Below are positions 24,249 through 33,755 of a DNA stretch of 64,000 nt, one piece after another (within the stretch, counting starts at the first letter, position 1; each line of letters opens with the position of its first letter). A model generated the notes under the pieces. That model was given only the letters and a program-made list of their open reading frames with translations. It was not told the DNA's origin and searched no databases. Origin of the DNA: Echinicola salinicaeni (GTDB taxonomy: Bacteria; Bacteroidota; Bacteroidia; Cytophagales; Cyclobacteriaceae); assembly GCF_014280965.1 (NCBI RefSeq), contig NZ_JACODZ010000001.1, forward strand, positions 496,001-560,000, read 5' to 3'. A program made the translations under genes and the position numbers.

Positions 24249-24653
24249 CTAAAAGTAAGTCTGTAATAAATCTAGTAAATCCTGTGGAGGTCTGCACGGT
24301 CGATGGCTGTCTTTTTTCAAGAAGGTCAAGATAGTGTGCCCCAGATGGATCAGTTCTTTTTGTTCATTGTGGATTTCATAATCAAATCGGATCTTTACTC
24401 CAGGGACTTTGGCAATATGGGTAGTAATGGTGAGTAGCTCGTCATATTTGCCCGGTTTTAAATATTTGCTATAGCTTTCCAAAACCGGCATCATGACGCC
24501 TTCATCCTCCATTCTTTTGTAGCTGAAGCCTATACTTCTTAAAGCTTCTACCCTGGCCACTTCAAAGTACATGGCATAATTCCCATAATAGACATAGCCC
24601 ATTTGGTCGGTTTCAGCATATCTTACGCGAACTTGAGTTTTGGCAGTAAACAT
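24249..24653 (-). CDS. Acyl-CoA thioesterase, hot-dog fold (YbgC/4HBT type)
   Basis: This 134-residue protein has RYAETDQMGYVYYGNY (11-26), where Asp16 is the catalytic residue of the 4-hydroxybenzoyl-CoA thioesterase class, followed by the long helix MYFEVARVEALRSIG. It hydrolyses acyl-CoA or acyl-ACP thioesters in the cytoplasm; the chain specificity is unknown. The start is 3 bp after the mltG stop, so it is cotranscribed with it. Confidence 0.9.
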   Translation of the reverse strand: MFTAKTQVRVRYAETDQMGYVYYGNYAMYFEVARVEALRSIGFSYKRMEDEGVMMPVLESYSKYLKPGKYDELLTITTHIAKVPGVKIRFDYEIHNEQKELIHLGHTILTFLKKDSHRPCRPPQDLLDLLQTYF

Positions 24654-24656
24654 AGT

Positions 24657-25703
24657 TTATTGGTAGATTTTGGCTGCATTCAAGGCATTCTGGTATTTGC
24701 GTGCCTGGTTTAAATGGTCTCTTAGGTTGGTGGAAAATACATGGTATCCTGAAAAATCCTCTTTGGCACAGAAGTAGAGATAATTGTGCTTTTGATAATT
24801 GAGGACAGCGTCTAGGGATGAGATTTCAGGCAGGTTGATAGGGCCTGGCGGTAAGCCTGCATATTTGTAGGTATTATAGGGGCTTTCTATTTCCTTGTGT
24901 ACATTGAGCACCCTTTTGATGGTGAAGTCTCCAAGGGCAAAAACCAAGGTAGGGTCTGCCTGAAGGGGAATATTTCTTTCCAGTCTATTGATATAAACCC
25001 CAGCCACTTTTGGGCGTTCATCTCTTTTTGCGGTTTCTGCTTGAACTATGGATGCCAAGGTAGAAACTTCCTCGGGGCTCATGCCAAGCACCCTGGCTTT
25101 TTCCTTGCGTTCATCATTCCAGAAATTATTGTATTCCCGGTACATGCGGTCAAAAAGCTGTTCAGGGCTGGTGTTCCAGTAAACCTCATAGGTATTTGGG
25201 ATGAACATGCTCATGATGGTCTCTTCCTCAAAATCAAATTTCCTGATATAGAGGCTGTCTTTCAATAAATCCAGGAATTGATCATCCTTGATCTCTAGAT
25301 TATTGGTAATCTTTTCAGCCAAGTCTTCTTTGGTCCTGATATTATTGAAGGTAATCTGAACAGGCGTTTGTCTGCCTGATCTCAGTAAGCTTACCAGTTC
25401 CTTATTGGACATTTTGGGCTTGATGGCGTAGAGTCCAGGTTTGACATTGTCTTGGTACTTCATGATCTTGGCTACAAAGCTGAAAGAGATCACGTCTGTA
25501 ATGATGTTGTTTTCGGTAAGGATATCAGATACTTGTTTGAAATTGGCGTTTGAGGGGATTTTGAGACTGACTGTTTGCTCAGACTCGGTCAGGGTGTTGG
25601 GGCTGAAAAACACCTGATAGAAATAAAAGACAAATGAAGAGATCATGACGGAAAGCGCCACCATGCCTATCATAAAATATTTTTGGTTTTTCTTGGTGAT
25701 CAT
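24657..25703 (-). CDS. mltG: Endolytic peptidoglycan transglycosylase MltG
   Basis: This 348-residue protein is anchored by one N-terminal membrane helix (residues 10-31) with a periplasmic YceG-like domain. The LysM-like part comes first, then the catalytic segment ASIVQAETAKRDERPKVAGV followed by YINRL, with the conserved glutamate in QAE, and GLPPGPINLP near the end. It cuts nascent glycan strands and sets their length at the inner membrane. It is the first gene of the unit with the thioesterase and YihY genes. Confidence 0.92.
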   Translation of the reverse strand: MITKKNQKYFMIGMVALSVMISSFVFYFYQVFFSPNTLTESEQTVSLKIPSNANFKQVSDILTENNIITDVISFSFVAKIMKYQDNVKPGLYAIKPKMSNKELVSLLRSGRQTPVQITFNNIRTKEDLAEKITNNLEIKDDQFLDLLKDSLYIRKFDFEEETIMSMFIPNTYEVYWNTSPEQLFDRMYREYNNFWNDERKEKARVLGMSPEEVSTLASIVQAETAKRDERPKVAGVYINRLERNIPLQADPTLVFALGDFTIKRVLNVHKEIESPYNTYKYAGLPPGPINLPEISSLDAVLNYQKHNYLYFCAKEDFSGYHVFSTNLRDHLNQARKYQNALNAAKIYQ

Positions 25704-25884
25704 AAGTTTAAATACGGCTCAGATTTTTGCTTGGGCAAAAATAGTTAAATAAAATTAAACCTAATCTAATCCTTTACAGGGCTTAGATTTCTCAGGAATA
25801 GGGCTTAGCTTTACTGTTGACTGGCCGAAAAAGATGGTTATTTGACTGTTAATGATTACTTTTCGGTATTAAAATGAGATTTTT

Positions 25885-26514
25885 ATGGCAGCTGAATTTA
25901 TTAAATTATATCCCGAAAACCCCAATCCTCGTCAGGTCAACCGGGTGGTGGAGGTCCTGCGGCAAGGTGGAATAGTTATTTATCCCACGGATACCATTTA
26001 TGGGATGGGCTGTGATATTTATAACACCAAGGCCATTGAGCGGATCTGCTTGATAAAGGGGGTAAAGCCCCAAAAACAGAATTTCTCTTTTATTTGCTAC
26101 GACTTGAGCGGTATTTCAGAATATACCAGGGTACTGAGTACTCCTGTTTTTAAGTTGATGAAGAAGGCATTACCGGGGCCGTTTACTTTTATTTTGGAAG
26201 CAAATAATAAGGTGCCCAAGCTTTTGCACAGTAAAAAGAAAACTGTTGGTATCAGGGTCCCAGATAATAACATTCCTCGTATATTGGTAAAAGAGCTGGG
26301 ACAGCCTATAGTCACCACTTCTATTAGGGATGAAGATGATGTTTTGGAATACAGTACCGACCCGGAGTTGATCTATGAAAAATACCGGGATTTGGTCGAT
26401 GTGGTGATTGATGGTGGATATGGAAACAATGTTGCCTCTACCGTCGTTGATTGTACAGGAGGAGAGATAGAAGTCCTTCGTGAAGGACTGGGGGATATTG
26501 ATGAGGTGCTCTAG
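25885..26514 (+). CDS. yciO: YciO-type Sua5/YrdC/TsaC-family protein
   Basis: This 209-residue protein matches YciO more than TsaC. Shared with YciO are the N-terminus YPENPNPRQVNRVVEVLRQG, YPTDTIYGMGCDI, ICYDLSGIS, PGPFTFIL, VGIRVP and the end VLREGLGDI. The TsaC/Sua5 substrate residues KxR and SxN (STSAN) are replaced (KGVKPQKQNF; TTSIRD). TsaC makes threonylcarbamoyl-AMP for t6A in tRNA. YciO is a paralogue whose activity is weaker or different, so I do not call this the essential enzyme. It is a single gene, cytoplasmic. Confidence 0.82.
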   Translation: MAAEFIKLYPENPNPRQVNRVVEVLRQGGIVIYPTDTIYGMGCDIYNTKAIERICLIKGVKPQKQNFSFICYDLSGISEYTRVLSTPVFKLMKKALPGPFTFILEANNKVPKLLHSKKKTVGIRVPDNNIPRILVKELGQPIVTTSIRDEDDVLEYSTDPELIYEKYRDLVDVVIDGGYGNNVASTVVDCTGGEIEVLREGLGDIDEVL

Positions 26515-26558
26515 CCTTAAATTATTGCGGATTGAATTGATAAAATTAAATAATATCA

Positions 26559-26597
26559 GGCCGAGCGGGCCTGTCTAAACATCAGGTAAAGTCGAGG
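26559..26597 (+). repeat. Dispersed repeat R4, copy 2
   Basis: It pairs with 14469-14506. Common blocks are GAGCGG, CCTGTCTAA and CAGGTAAAGTCGA. It is located in the gap between yciO and wbqC. Confidence 0.55.
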
Positions 26598-26776
26598 CCA
26601 TATACTTCCTTCGACTCCATGCCTTTGACAGCAGACAGGTGCTTAGGATGATTACATTTGTAATCGGTATAGAAAAAGAAGGGAATCTCTTCATTGGGCA
26701 AGCGCAAAATTCTATTTGAATAAAAGGTAAAAGAAGATCGTAATAGGCAATAAAGCTCAAATGTTTATTTTTGGGC

Positions 26777-27406
26777 ATGGAAAAGAAAGAATTGTTAGTT
26801 GACCTATTTTATCTGCCACCAATAGAATTTTTTGTTGCCATAGAAGGTTATAATAAGATAGTCTTGGAGAGAGAGGGGAATTATCAAAAGCAGACATATA
26901 GAAATAGGGCACAGATACATTTGTCCAATAAAGTGGAGACCTTAAGCATTCCCATTATAGGAGGGAATAAAAAAGTGAAATACAGCAAGGTCAAGATTGA
27001 TTACGGGCAAAAGTGGCAGAATGTTCATTTGCGGGGAATAAAAAGTGCTTATGGCAAAGCACCCTATTTTGAATATTACTATCCCTATTTTGAAGATATA
27101 TTCAATGAACAAATTGACAGTTTGTTTGAGTTGAACCATAAGTTGCTGACACTTTGTCTGAAATTACTGCAAATAAAGGCAAAAGTAGAAGTTAGCTCGA
27201 AATATGAGGAAGGTCCAGAAATGGCAGACCTAAGGGGCAAAATAGTAGCTAAACAGTCTTATGAGGCCAGGGGTATTTATACGCCGGAGCCTTACAATCA
27301 ATTGTTTGGCCTAGACTTTGCACCTAATTTAAGTATTATCGATTTGTTGTTTTGTGAGGGGCCTGGTTCTTTGGAACTAATCCGACGATCAAAAAAAAAG
27401 AATTGA
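26777..27406 (+). CDS. WbqC-like family protein
   Basis: This 209-residue protein is of the WbqC family: LLVDLFYLPPIEFFVAIEGY at the start, YQKQTYRNRAQIHLSNKVET, LSIPIIGG, and the C-terminal SIIDLLFCEGP. WbqC proteins sit in polysaccharide gene clusters or alone, and their chemistry is unproven. The ATG at 26777 is preferred to a TTG two codons earlier. The charged end QLFGLDFAPNL lies just before the terminal segment. It is cytoplasmic and in no clear operon; clpC follows after 82 bp. Confidence 0.85.
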   Translation: MEKKELLVDLFYLPPIEFFVAIEGYNKIVLEREGNYQKQTYRNRAQIHLSNKVETLSIPIIGGNKKVKYSKVKIDYGQKWQNVHLRGIKSAYGKAPYFEYYYPYFEDIFNEQIDSLFELNHKLLTLCLKLLQIKAKVEVSSKYEEGPEMADLRGKIVAKQSYEARGIYTPEPYNQLFGLDFAPNLSIIDLLFCEGPGSLELIRRSKKKN

Positions 27407-27488
27407 ACAATCGCTAAAAGGATTGTGTTTTTAAAACAAATTCGGTAAAATTAGATATAGCAATTATCACAATTCAGAAAGGAAATAA

Positions 27489-30017
27489 ATGGAAGCAAAA
27501 TTTTCAAATAGAGTCAAGGAGGTGATCTCCCTAAGTCGTGAAGAAGCTTTGCGTCTGGGGCACGATTACATTGGGACCGAACACCTCTTGCTGGGCATGA
27601 TCCGTGAGGGGGAAGGTGTCGCTGTTTCCATATTGAAGAAATTAGGAGTGCCTTTGGATGAGCTTCGCAATTCTGTGGAGCGGGCAGTAAAAGGAACGGC
27701 CAATCACAATGTGAAAAACTTGGCCAATATTCCTTTGACTAGGCAATCTGAAAAAGTGCTTAAAATTACTTATTTGGAAGCTAAAATATTTAAAAGCCAA
27801 CTTATCGGGACAGAACATTTATTGCTGTCCATCCTGAGGGATGAAGATAATATAGCTACCCAAATCCTGCATAAATTCGATACTACTTATGATACGGTAA
27901 AAGAAATGTTGGAATTCCAAACGGATCAAAGCCCACGCTCAGGTGCTGAGGCGGATGATACTGATGAGGAAAGCAGCAAACTATTCGGTTCATCTGGTGG
28001 TTCATCAGGAGGTGGAGGCAAAGGCTCAACCGAAAAGTCCAGGACACCTGTTTTGGATAATTTCGGCAGGGACCTGACCCGAATGGCTGAAGACGACAAG
28101 CTTGACCCTATTATTGGTAGGGAAAAGGAAATTGAGCGTGTAGCTCAGATCTTGTCCAGAAGAAAGAAAAACAACCCGATACTTATAGGTGAGCCTGGCG
28201 TAGGTAAGACGGCTATCGCTGAAGGCCTTGCTTTGAGAATTGTACAGAAAAAAGTTTCCCGTGTATTGTTCAACAAGCGCGTGGTGACTTTGGATCTGGC
28301 ATCTTTGGTGGCAGGTACCAAATACAGGGGGCAGTTTGAGGAGAGAATGAAAGCTGTGATGAATGAGCTGGAAAAATCTCCAAATGTGATCTTGTTTATA
28401 GATGAGTTGCATACCATCGTAGGTGCTGGTGGTGCCAGTGGTTCTTTGGATGCCTCCAATATGTTCAAACCTGCTTTGGCAAGAGGAGAAATTCAATGCA
28501 TCGGGGCCACTACATTGGATGAGTACAGACAGTATATTGAAAAAGACGGTGCTTTGGCAAGGAGATTCCAGATGGTAATGGTGGACGCCACCTCTCCAGA
28601 GGAAACCATGCAGATCCTTAATAATATCAAGGACAAATACGAAGATCACCATAATGTGAACTATACACCTGAGGCGATTGAAGCTTGTGTGAAATTGTCT
28701 GACCGTTATATCTCTGACCGTTTCCTACCGGATAAGGCCATCGATATCTTGGATGAGGCTGGTGCTCGTGTTCACATCAACAATATCCACGTTCCTGATG
28801 AAATCCTCAAACTAGAGGAAGAAGTTGAGAACATCAAAGTGGAGAAAAACAGGGTAGTTAAAAGCCAGAAGTATGAAGAGGCTGCCCAGTTGAGAGATCG
28901 TGAGAAAAAATTGCTAGAGCAATTGGAAAACGCTAAAGCTAAGTGGGAAGAAGAAAGTAAAACCAAGCGTTATACCGTAGAGGAAGATAATGTGGCAGAG
29001 GTAATCGCAATGATGACAGGTATTCCTGCCAAGCGTATTGCCCAAAATGAAGGTAATAAGTTGCTCAATATGGGCGCAGAACTTCAAGGTAAGGTGATCG
29101 GTCAGGATGATGCCATTAAGAAGTTGACCAAAGCGATACAAAGAACCAGGGTAGGGTTGAAAGATCCTAAGAAGCCTATCGGTTCATTTATATTCCTAGG
29201 ACCAACAGGGGTTGGTAAAACGGAATTGGCCAAGACATTGGCAACCTATCTGTTCGATAAGGAAGATTCTTTGGTAAGAATTGACATGTCCGAATATATG
29301 GAGAAATTTAGTGTTTCCCGTTTGGTAGGAGCACCTCCAGGTTATGTGGGCTATGAAGAAGGCGGTCAGTTGACCGAAAAAGTGAGAAGAAAGCCTTATT
29401 CAGTGGTATTGCTTGATGAGATCGAAAAAGCTCACCCAGACGTATTCAATTTGTTATTGCAAGTGTTGGATGATGGTATACTTACCGATGGACTGGGAAG
29501 AAGAGTGGATTTCAGAAATACGGTGATTATCATGACATCCAATATAGGTGTTAGGGACTTGAAAGACTTCGGAGCGGGTATTGGATTTGCCTCCAAGGCC
29601 AAAGAGGAAAATATGGATGAAGTGATGAAAACCACTATCCAAAGTGCACTTAAAAAGGCCTTTAGCCCTGAATTCTTGAACAGGTTGGATGATGTAGTGG
29701 TATTCAATTCCTTGAACAAGGAACATATACACAAGATCATCGATATCAGTTTGGAGAAATTGTTCAGCAGAATTACTGACCTTGGTTATCATATTGAATT
29801 GACCGATAAGGCCAAAGACTTCTTGGCTGATAAAGGATATGATCAACAGTATGGTGCACGTCCATTGAACAGGGCCATACAGAAGTACCTGGAAGATTCC
29901 ATTGCTGAGGAAATTCTAAGAGGAGAGCTTTCCGATGGCGATGTAATCAAAGCTGATTACTCTGGCAAAGGGGATGAATTGGACATCACGGTTGAGAAAA
30001 AAGAAAAAGCAGATTAA
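27489..30017 (+). CDS. clpC: Clp protease ATP-binding subunit ClpC
   Basis: This 842-residue Hsp100 unfoldase feeds proteins to ClpP. The order is double Clp N-domain (1-145), glycine/serine linker (~165-185), AAA-1 with Walker A GEPGVGKT (~235), the middle domain with UVR motif QKYEEAAQLRDREKKL (~455-480), and AAA-2 with Walker A GPTGVGKT (~571) and sensor/arginine segments to the end. The UVR insert and length distinguish ClpC from ClpA and ClpB. Translation starts at an ATG after an AAAGGAAAT leader. A strong terminator follows, so it is monocistronic. Confidence 0.95.
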   Translation: MEAKFSNRVKEVISLSREEALRLGHDYIGTEHLLLGMIREGEGVAVSILKKLGVPLDELRNSVERAVKGTANHNVKNLANIPLTRQSEKVLKITYLEAKIFKSQLIGTEHLLLSILRDEDNIATQILHKFDTTYDTVKEMLEFQTDQSPRSGAEADDTDEESSKLFGSSGGSSGGGGKGSTEKSRTPVLDNFGRDLTRMAEDDKLDPIIGREKEIERVAQILSRRKKNNPILIGEPGVGKTAIAEGLALRIVQKKVSRVLFNKRVVTLDLASLVAGTKYRGQFEERMKAVMNELEKSPNVILFIDELHTIVGAGGASGSLDASNMFKPALARGEIQCIGATTLDEYRQYIEKDGALARRFQMVMVDATSPEETMQILNNIKDKYEDHHNVNYTPEAIEACVKLSDRYISDRFLPDKAIDILDEAGARVHINNIHVPDEILKLEEEVENIKVEKNRVVKSQKYEEAAQLRDREKKLLEQLENAKAKWEEESKTKRYTVEEDNVAEVIAMMTGIPAKRIAQNEGNKLLNMGAELQGKVIGQDDAIKKLTKAIQRTRVGLKDPKKPIGSFIFLGPTGVGKTELAKTLATYLFDKEDSLVRIDMSEYMEKFSVSRLVGAPPGYVGYEEGGQLTEKVRRKPYSVVLLDEIEKAHPDVFNLLLQVLDDGILTDGLGRRVDFRNTVIIMTSNIGVRDLKDFGAGIGFASKAKEENMDEVMKTTIQSALKKAFSPEFLNRLDDVVVFNSLNKEHIHKIIDISLEKLFSRITDLGYHIELTDKAKDFLADKGYDQQYGARPLNRAIQKYLEDSIAEEILRGELSDGDVIKADYSGKGDELDITVEKKEKAD

Positions 30018-30035
30018 CATTTTAATAGACGAATT

Positions 30036-30068
30036 AAAAAGAGGCCTATCTTGGGCCTCTTTTTTTTT
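30036..30068 (+). terminator. Rho-independent terminator of clpC
   Basis: The stem AAAAAGAGGCC / GGCCTCTTTTT with loop TATCTTG is followed by a run of T, 18 bp after the stop. Confidence 0.9.
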
Positions 30069-30271
30069 GAGCTTATATTAACTTATTTTATGCATTAGCC
30101 TATTTGTTATATGTCATAACTGGTTTAAGGTCAGTGTGTAAACTATTGTTTCCTTAGGGTTTAAGTGCTGCTGATCATGACAAATGCGCATCGGGTTAAA
30201 AGTTAACATATTTTAAGAGTTAATGATTTAAGGTAAAGTTTTGTTGGCCTTTAATTTGTGAAAAGAAGCTT

Positions 30272-31198
30272 ATGAAATTTGTATTACAATTTTTGCTGAA
30301 AATATCTTTTCTGGCCTCACTAATGCCCTATTTAATTTCTGAAAAAGTGTTCCAGAAATTTGAAATTAGAATCAATCCCCAAGTGGAGGATTCACTTTAT
30401 ACCAGTGGCAAAGAAATGGGCTTGGTGGACCACAAACGCATCGATGAGGCCAGTGGCTTGGCATATTCCAGAAAATATGATAATGTACTCTATACCCATA
30501 ATGACAGTGGAGGATTGCCAGTACTTTATCAGATGGATAGTACGGGAAAAATCACCAGGGAAATAGCCTTGGATGGGGCAGATAATCGGGATTGGGAGGA
30601 TATCGCCATAGGTCCGGGAAGGAATAAGGAAAAGTCTTATATTTATATAGGTGAAATTGGAGATAATAAGGGTGTTTATCCCTCAATCAAGTTATTAAGA
30701 TTCGAAGAGCCTCTTCCAGGTCAAGATAAGATTGAGGTGAAGCCTGAAGTAACGGAGCTTACTTATCCAGATGGACCAAAAGATGCTGAAACTTTGATGG
30801 TGGACCCTTGGAATGGAGATGTGTATATAGTGACTAAGCGGGATTCCAGTAATGTACTATACCGCTTAGGTGCTGAAGACACCGAAAAGGAGCAGGCAGA
30901 GCTTGAAAAGGTGTTGGAACTCCCCATTACCATGTCAGTGGGAGGGGATATTTCTCCTGATGGGAAGGAAATCATCATCAAAAATTATTGGGTGGTCTAC
31001 CATTGGGAAAGGGAAGAAGGAGAAAGCCTCGTAGATGCACTTTCCCGAAAGCCTGTTCAATTACCTTATGTGCCAGAACCCCAAGGCGAGGCTTTGGCAT
31101 TTGGAAAGGATGGAAACAGTTATTTTAGCCTGAGTGAACAAAGATTCCGGATTAAACCAATACTCTACCAATATTATAAAAAGCCAAAGACCCCTTGA
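30272..31198 (+). CDS. Exported beta-propeller-like protein
   Basis: This 308-residue protein has an N-terminal hydrophobic segment (VLQFLLKISFLASLMPYL) serving as signal or anchor. The remainder has repeating strand units with aspartates (HNDSGGLPVLYQMD, DAETLMVDPWNGDVYIVTKR, GGDISPDGKEIIIKNY), which suggests a six-bladed propeller of the phytase-like or SdiA-regulated type. The SGLAYSRKYDNVLYTHNDSG segment is the best landmark. No catalytic site is recognised. The next gene follows by 42 bp on the same strand, but the products look unrelated. Confidence 0.7.
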   Translation: MKFVLQFLLKISFLASLMPYLISEKVFQKFEIRINPQVEDSLYTSGKEMGLVDHKRIDEASGLAYSRKYDNVLYTHNDSGGLPVLYQMDSTGKITREIALDGADNRDWEDIAIGPGRNKEKSYIYIGEIGDNKGVYPSIKLLRFEEPLPGQDKIEVKPEVTELTYPDGPKDAETLMVDPWNGDVYIVTKRDSSNVLYRLGAEDTEKEQAELEKVLELPITMSVGGDISPDGKEIIIKNYWVVYHWEREEGESLVDALSRKPVQLPYVPEPQGEALAFGKDGNSYFSLSEQRFRIKPILYQYYKKPKTP

Positions 31199-31240
31199 GG
31201 AAATTTGGCAAAGTATAGACATTGATAAGATGGTGATTTG

Positions 31241-32182
31241 ATGAATTCCCAGATAGCTTCCACGGTTTTGATGGTTAGACCTGCTGCTTTTGGATATAAT
31301 CCAGAAACAGCCGTGGATAACCTGTATCAAGCGCAGGATGAGCGGCCAAATTCCCTTATTCAGCAAGAAGCATTGGTAGAGTTTGATGGGATGGTAGCCA
31401 TGCTCCGTGCGAATGGTATTGAGGTTATCGTATTGGAGGATACCGTTTCGCCGATTAAACCGGACGCTGTTTTTCCAAATAATTGGTTCAGTACGCATGA
31501 AGACGGCAGTATCTTGCTTTATCCCATGATGTCCCTGCTCAGGCGTGCTGAGAGGAGAAAAGACTTGGTCCGTAAACTTGCCGATTATGATTTTAAGACC
31601 GAGGAGGTAGTTGACTTGACATTTTTTGAAGATGATGGACAGTACTTGGAAAGTACAGGGAGTATGGTGCTGGATAGGGAAAATAAAATTGTTTATGCCT
31701 GTGCTTCAGAGCGAACACATTCAGTTCCCCTGCATTATTTCCAACAATTAAAAGGTTATCAAGTATTGCTGTTTCATGCGGTACAGCAATTGAAATATCC
31801 AAAGCGACCAGTTTATCATACCAATGTGATGATGCATGTGGGATCTAAGATGGCCGTGGTCTGTTTGGATAGCATTGAAAGGGAGGCGGAAAAGATGATG
31901 GTAAAGGAAAGTTTGGAAAAGCATGGTAAGAAAATCATTCCAATAACCTTGCACCAAAAGAATGCTTTTGCTGGTAATATGTTGGAATTAAAGAATACGG
32001 AGGGGAAGCATTTTACAGTAATGTCTGCCAGTGCCTTCAAAAGTCTTAAGGCAGGGCAAAAGCAAATCATTTCAAAATATACAGATTTGATTGTTCCTGA
32101 TATTCCCACCATTGAGAAATTGGGTGGTGGTAGTGTCCGCTGTATGATGGCGGAGATTTTTTTGCCAAGGGTGAAGAAGTAA
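31241..32182 (+). CDS. ctlX: Citrulline-utilisation hydrolase-like amidinotransferase (CtlX)
   Basis: This 313-residue protein of the guanidino-group-modifying (pentein) superfamily has VLMVRPAAFGYNPETAVDN, the FPNNWFSTHEDGS substrate segment (~74-86), the catalytic His in YHTNVMMHVG (~190) and the nucleophilic Cys in GGSVRCMMAEIF near the C-terminus. The full-length match to CtlX suggests it acts on citrulline or a related amino acid in the cytoplasm. I start at the ATG at 31241, not the TTG three bases earlier. The gene ends 5 bp before a TIR element. Confidence 0.87.
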   Translation: MNSQIASTVLMVRPAAFGYNPETAVDNLYQAQDERPNSLIQQEALVEFDGMVAMLRANGIEVIVLEDTVSPIKPDAVFPNNWFSTHEDGSILLYPMMSLLRRAERRKDLVRKLADYDFKTEEVVDLTFFEDDGQYLESTGSMVLDRENKIVYACASERTHSVPLHYFQQLKGYQVLLFHAVQQLKYPKRPVYHTNVMMHVGSKMAVVCLDSIEREAEKMMVKESLEKHGKKIIPITLHQKNAFAGNMLELKNTEGKHFTVMSASAFKSLKAGQKQIISKYTDLIVPDIPTIEKLGGGSVRCMMAEIFLPRVKK

Positions 32183-32186
32183 AAAA

Positions 32187-32329
32187 AACAGGCTGTTTCA
32201 TAAATCCACGTCATTGCGATTGTAGCGATAGCGAAGAGAAGCAATCTCCCTATATGTACAATGTAAGTACTTCGAGATCACTTCGCTTCACTCGTGATGA
32301 CGTATTTCCGACTTATGAGCCAGCCTGTT
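32187..32329. mobile_element. Terminal-inverted-repeat element (MITE-like), M3
   Basis: The ends AACAGGCTGTTTCATAAATC (32187-32206) and GACTTATGAGCCAGCCTGTT (32310-32329) are inverted copies with a few differences. The core (CGTCATTGCGAT...GAAGCAATCTC...CGAGATCACTTCGCTTC...CGTGATGACG) resembles that of M2 at 7231-7518. It lies immediately after the ctlX stop, where its fold could also end transcription. Confidence 0.65.
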
Positions 32330-32411
32330 TCTATGGTCTATGGTTTAGGATAAACTTAAACCCGAAATATGCATTAGCCTATCTGTTAAGATTCCCAATG
32401 CATGATCCGGC

Positions 32412-33755
32412 TTAGATTCCAGTGTAATTGAAAGGAGTGATCACCTTCAATTCTGCTTTTACCTCATCAGAAACATTTAAAGTATCGATAAATTCCCGGA
32501 TGGAGGTTTCAGTGATTTTACTATTGGTTCTGGTGAGGTCCTTCAGTGCTTCGTATGGTTTTGGATAACCTTCTCTTCTTAAGACGGTCTGAATCGCTTC
32601 AGCTACCACGGCCCAGTTTTCTTCAAGATCAGCATCGATAGCCGCTTTGTTTAATTCCAATTTGCCCATTCCTTTTTTCAATGATTCAAAGGCAATAAGC
32701 ATATGGGCCAATGGCACGCCAATTACTCTCAAAACTGTACTATCAGTAAGGTCTCTTTGTAACCTGCTGACAGGTAGTTTGGCTGCAAGGTGCTCCAATA
32801 GTGCATTGGCGATGCCCAGGTTACCCTCTGCATTTTCAAAGTCAATAGGATTCACCTTATGTGGCATGGCAGAAGATCCTACTTCGCCTGCTTTGATCTT
32901 TTGCTTGAAATAGTTCATGCTTACATATTGCCAAACATCCTTAGAAAGATCCAAAAGGATGGTGTTGATTCTTTTCAAGCCATCAAAAAGAGCAGCAATA
33001 TTGTCATAATGCTCAATTTGAGTGGTTGGGAAGCTTCTTTCCAAACCAAGGTACTGGCTGACGAAGTTATTGGCAAATACATTCCACTCTTGATCAGGGT
33101 AAGCTACTTTGTGGGCATTCATATTACCTGTAGCACCACCAAACTTCGCGGAATGAGGTACTTGGTTCAGTAGGGTCAATTGATTTTCCAGTCTGGTCAA
33201 GAAAACCTGGAATTCCTTGCCCAAGCGCGTTGGGGAGGCAGGTTGACCATGGGTCTTTGCCAACATCGAGATGTCTCCCCATTCTGCAATTTGACTTTTT
33301 AGTTTAGTCATTACTTCTTCCAAGACCGGAAGCATTACTTCATTCAGCCCTTCCTTGAGCATGAGTGGGGTAGCGGTATTATTGATATCCTGAGAGGTCA
33401 ATCCAAAGTGGATGAATTCCTTTTGTTCTTCAAGTCCCAGTTGGTCAAATTTTTCTTTCAAGAAATATTCAACTGCTTTAACATCATGATTAGTGGTCTT
33501 TTCAATTTCTTTGATAGACGCTGCATCAGCCTCGGAAAAGTCGTCCACAATGGCACGGAGTTTTGGGAAGATATCTTTGGAAATGCCTTTTAATTGAGGT
33601 AATGGCATTTCACAAAGCGCGATGAAATATTCCACCTCAACCTTTACCCTGTAAAGAATCAAGGCATATTCAGAAAAATAAGCTCTCAAGGGAGCAGTTT
33701 TGCTTCCGTATCTTCCATCCACAGAGGATACTGCGGTCAGCGTATTTAAATTCAT
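32412..33755 (-). CDS. purB: Adenylosuccinate lyase
   Basis: This 447-residue enzyme releases fumarate in two steps of purine synthesis (SAICAR to AICAR, adenylosuccinate to AMP). The family signature GSSAMPHKVNPIDFENAEGN is present, as are the N-terminal LTAVSSVDGRYG and TSQDINNTA. I place the start at the ATG at 33755, where the reading begins MNLNTLTAVSSVDGRYG as in E. coli PurB; an upstream ATG at 33785 would add ten unconserved residues. It is cytoplasmic and a single gene. Confidence 0.94.
   Translation of the reverse strand: MNLNTLTAVSSVDGRYGSKTAPLRAYFSEYALILYRVKVEVEYFIALCEMPLPQLKGISKDIFPKLRAIVDDFSEADAASIKEIEKTTNHDVKAVEYFLKEKFDQLGLEEQKEFIHFGLTSQDINNTATPLMLKEGLNEVMLPVLEEVMTKLKSQIAEWGDISMLAKTHGQPASPTRLGKEFQVFLTRLENQLTLLNQVPHSAKFGGATGNMNAHKVAYPDQEWNVFANNFVSQYLGLERSFPTTQIEHYDNIAALFDGLKRINTILLDLSKDVWQYVSMNYFKQKIKAGEVGSSAMPHKVNPIDFENAEGNLGIANALLEHLAAKLPVSRLQRDLTDSTVLRVIGVPLAHMLIAFESLKKGMGKLELNKAAIDADLEENWAVVAEAIQTVLRREGYPKPYEALKDLTRTNSKITETSIREFIDTLNVSDEVKAELKVITPFNYTGI

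Noticed and set aside
26777-27406. Start of the WbqC gene at TTG 26771
   Set aside because: An ATG two codons later is available and keeps the full domain.
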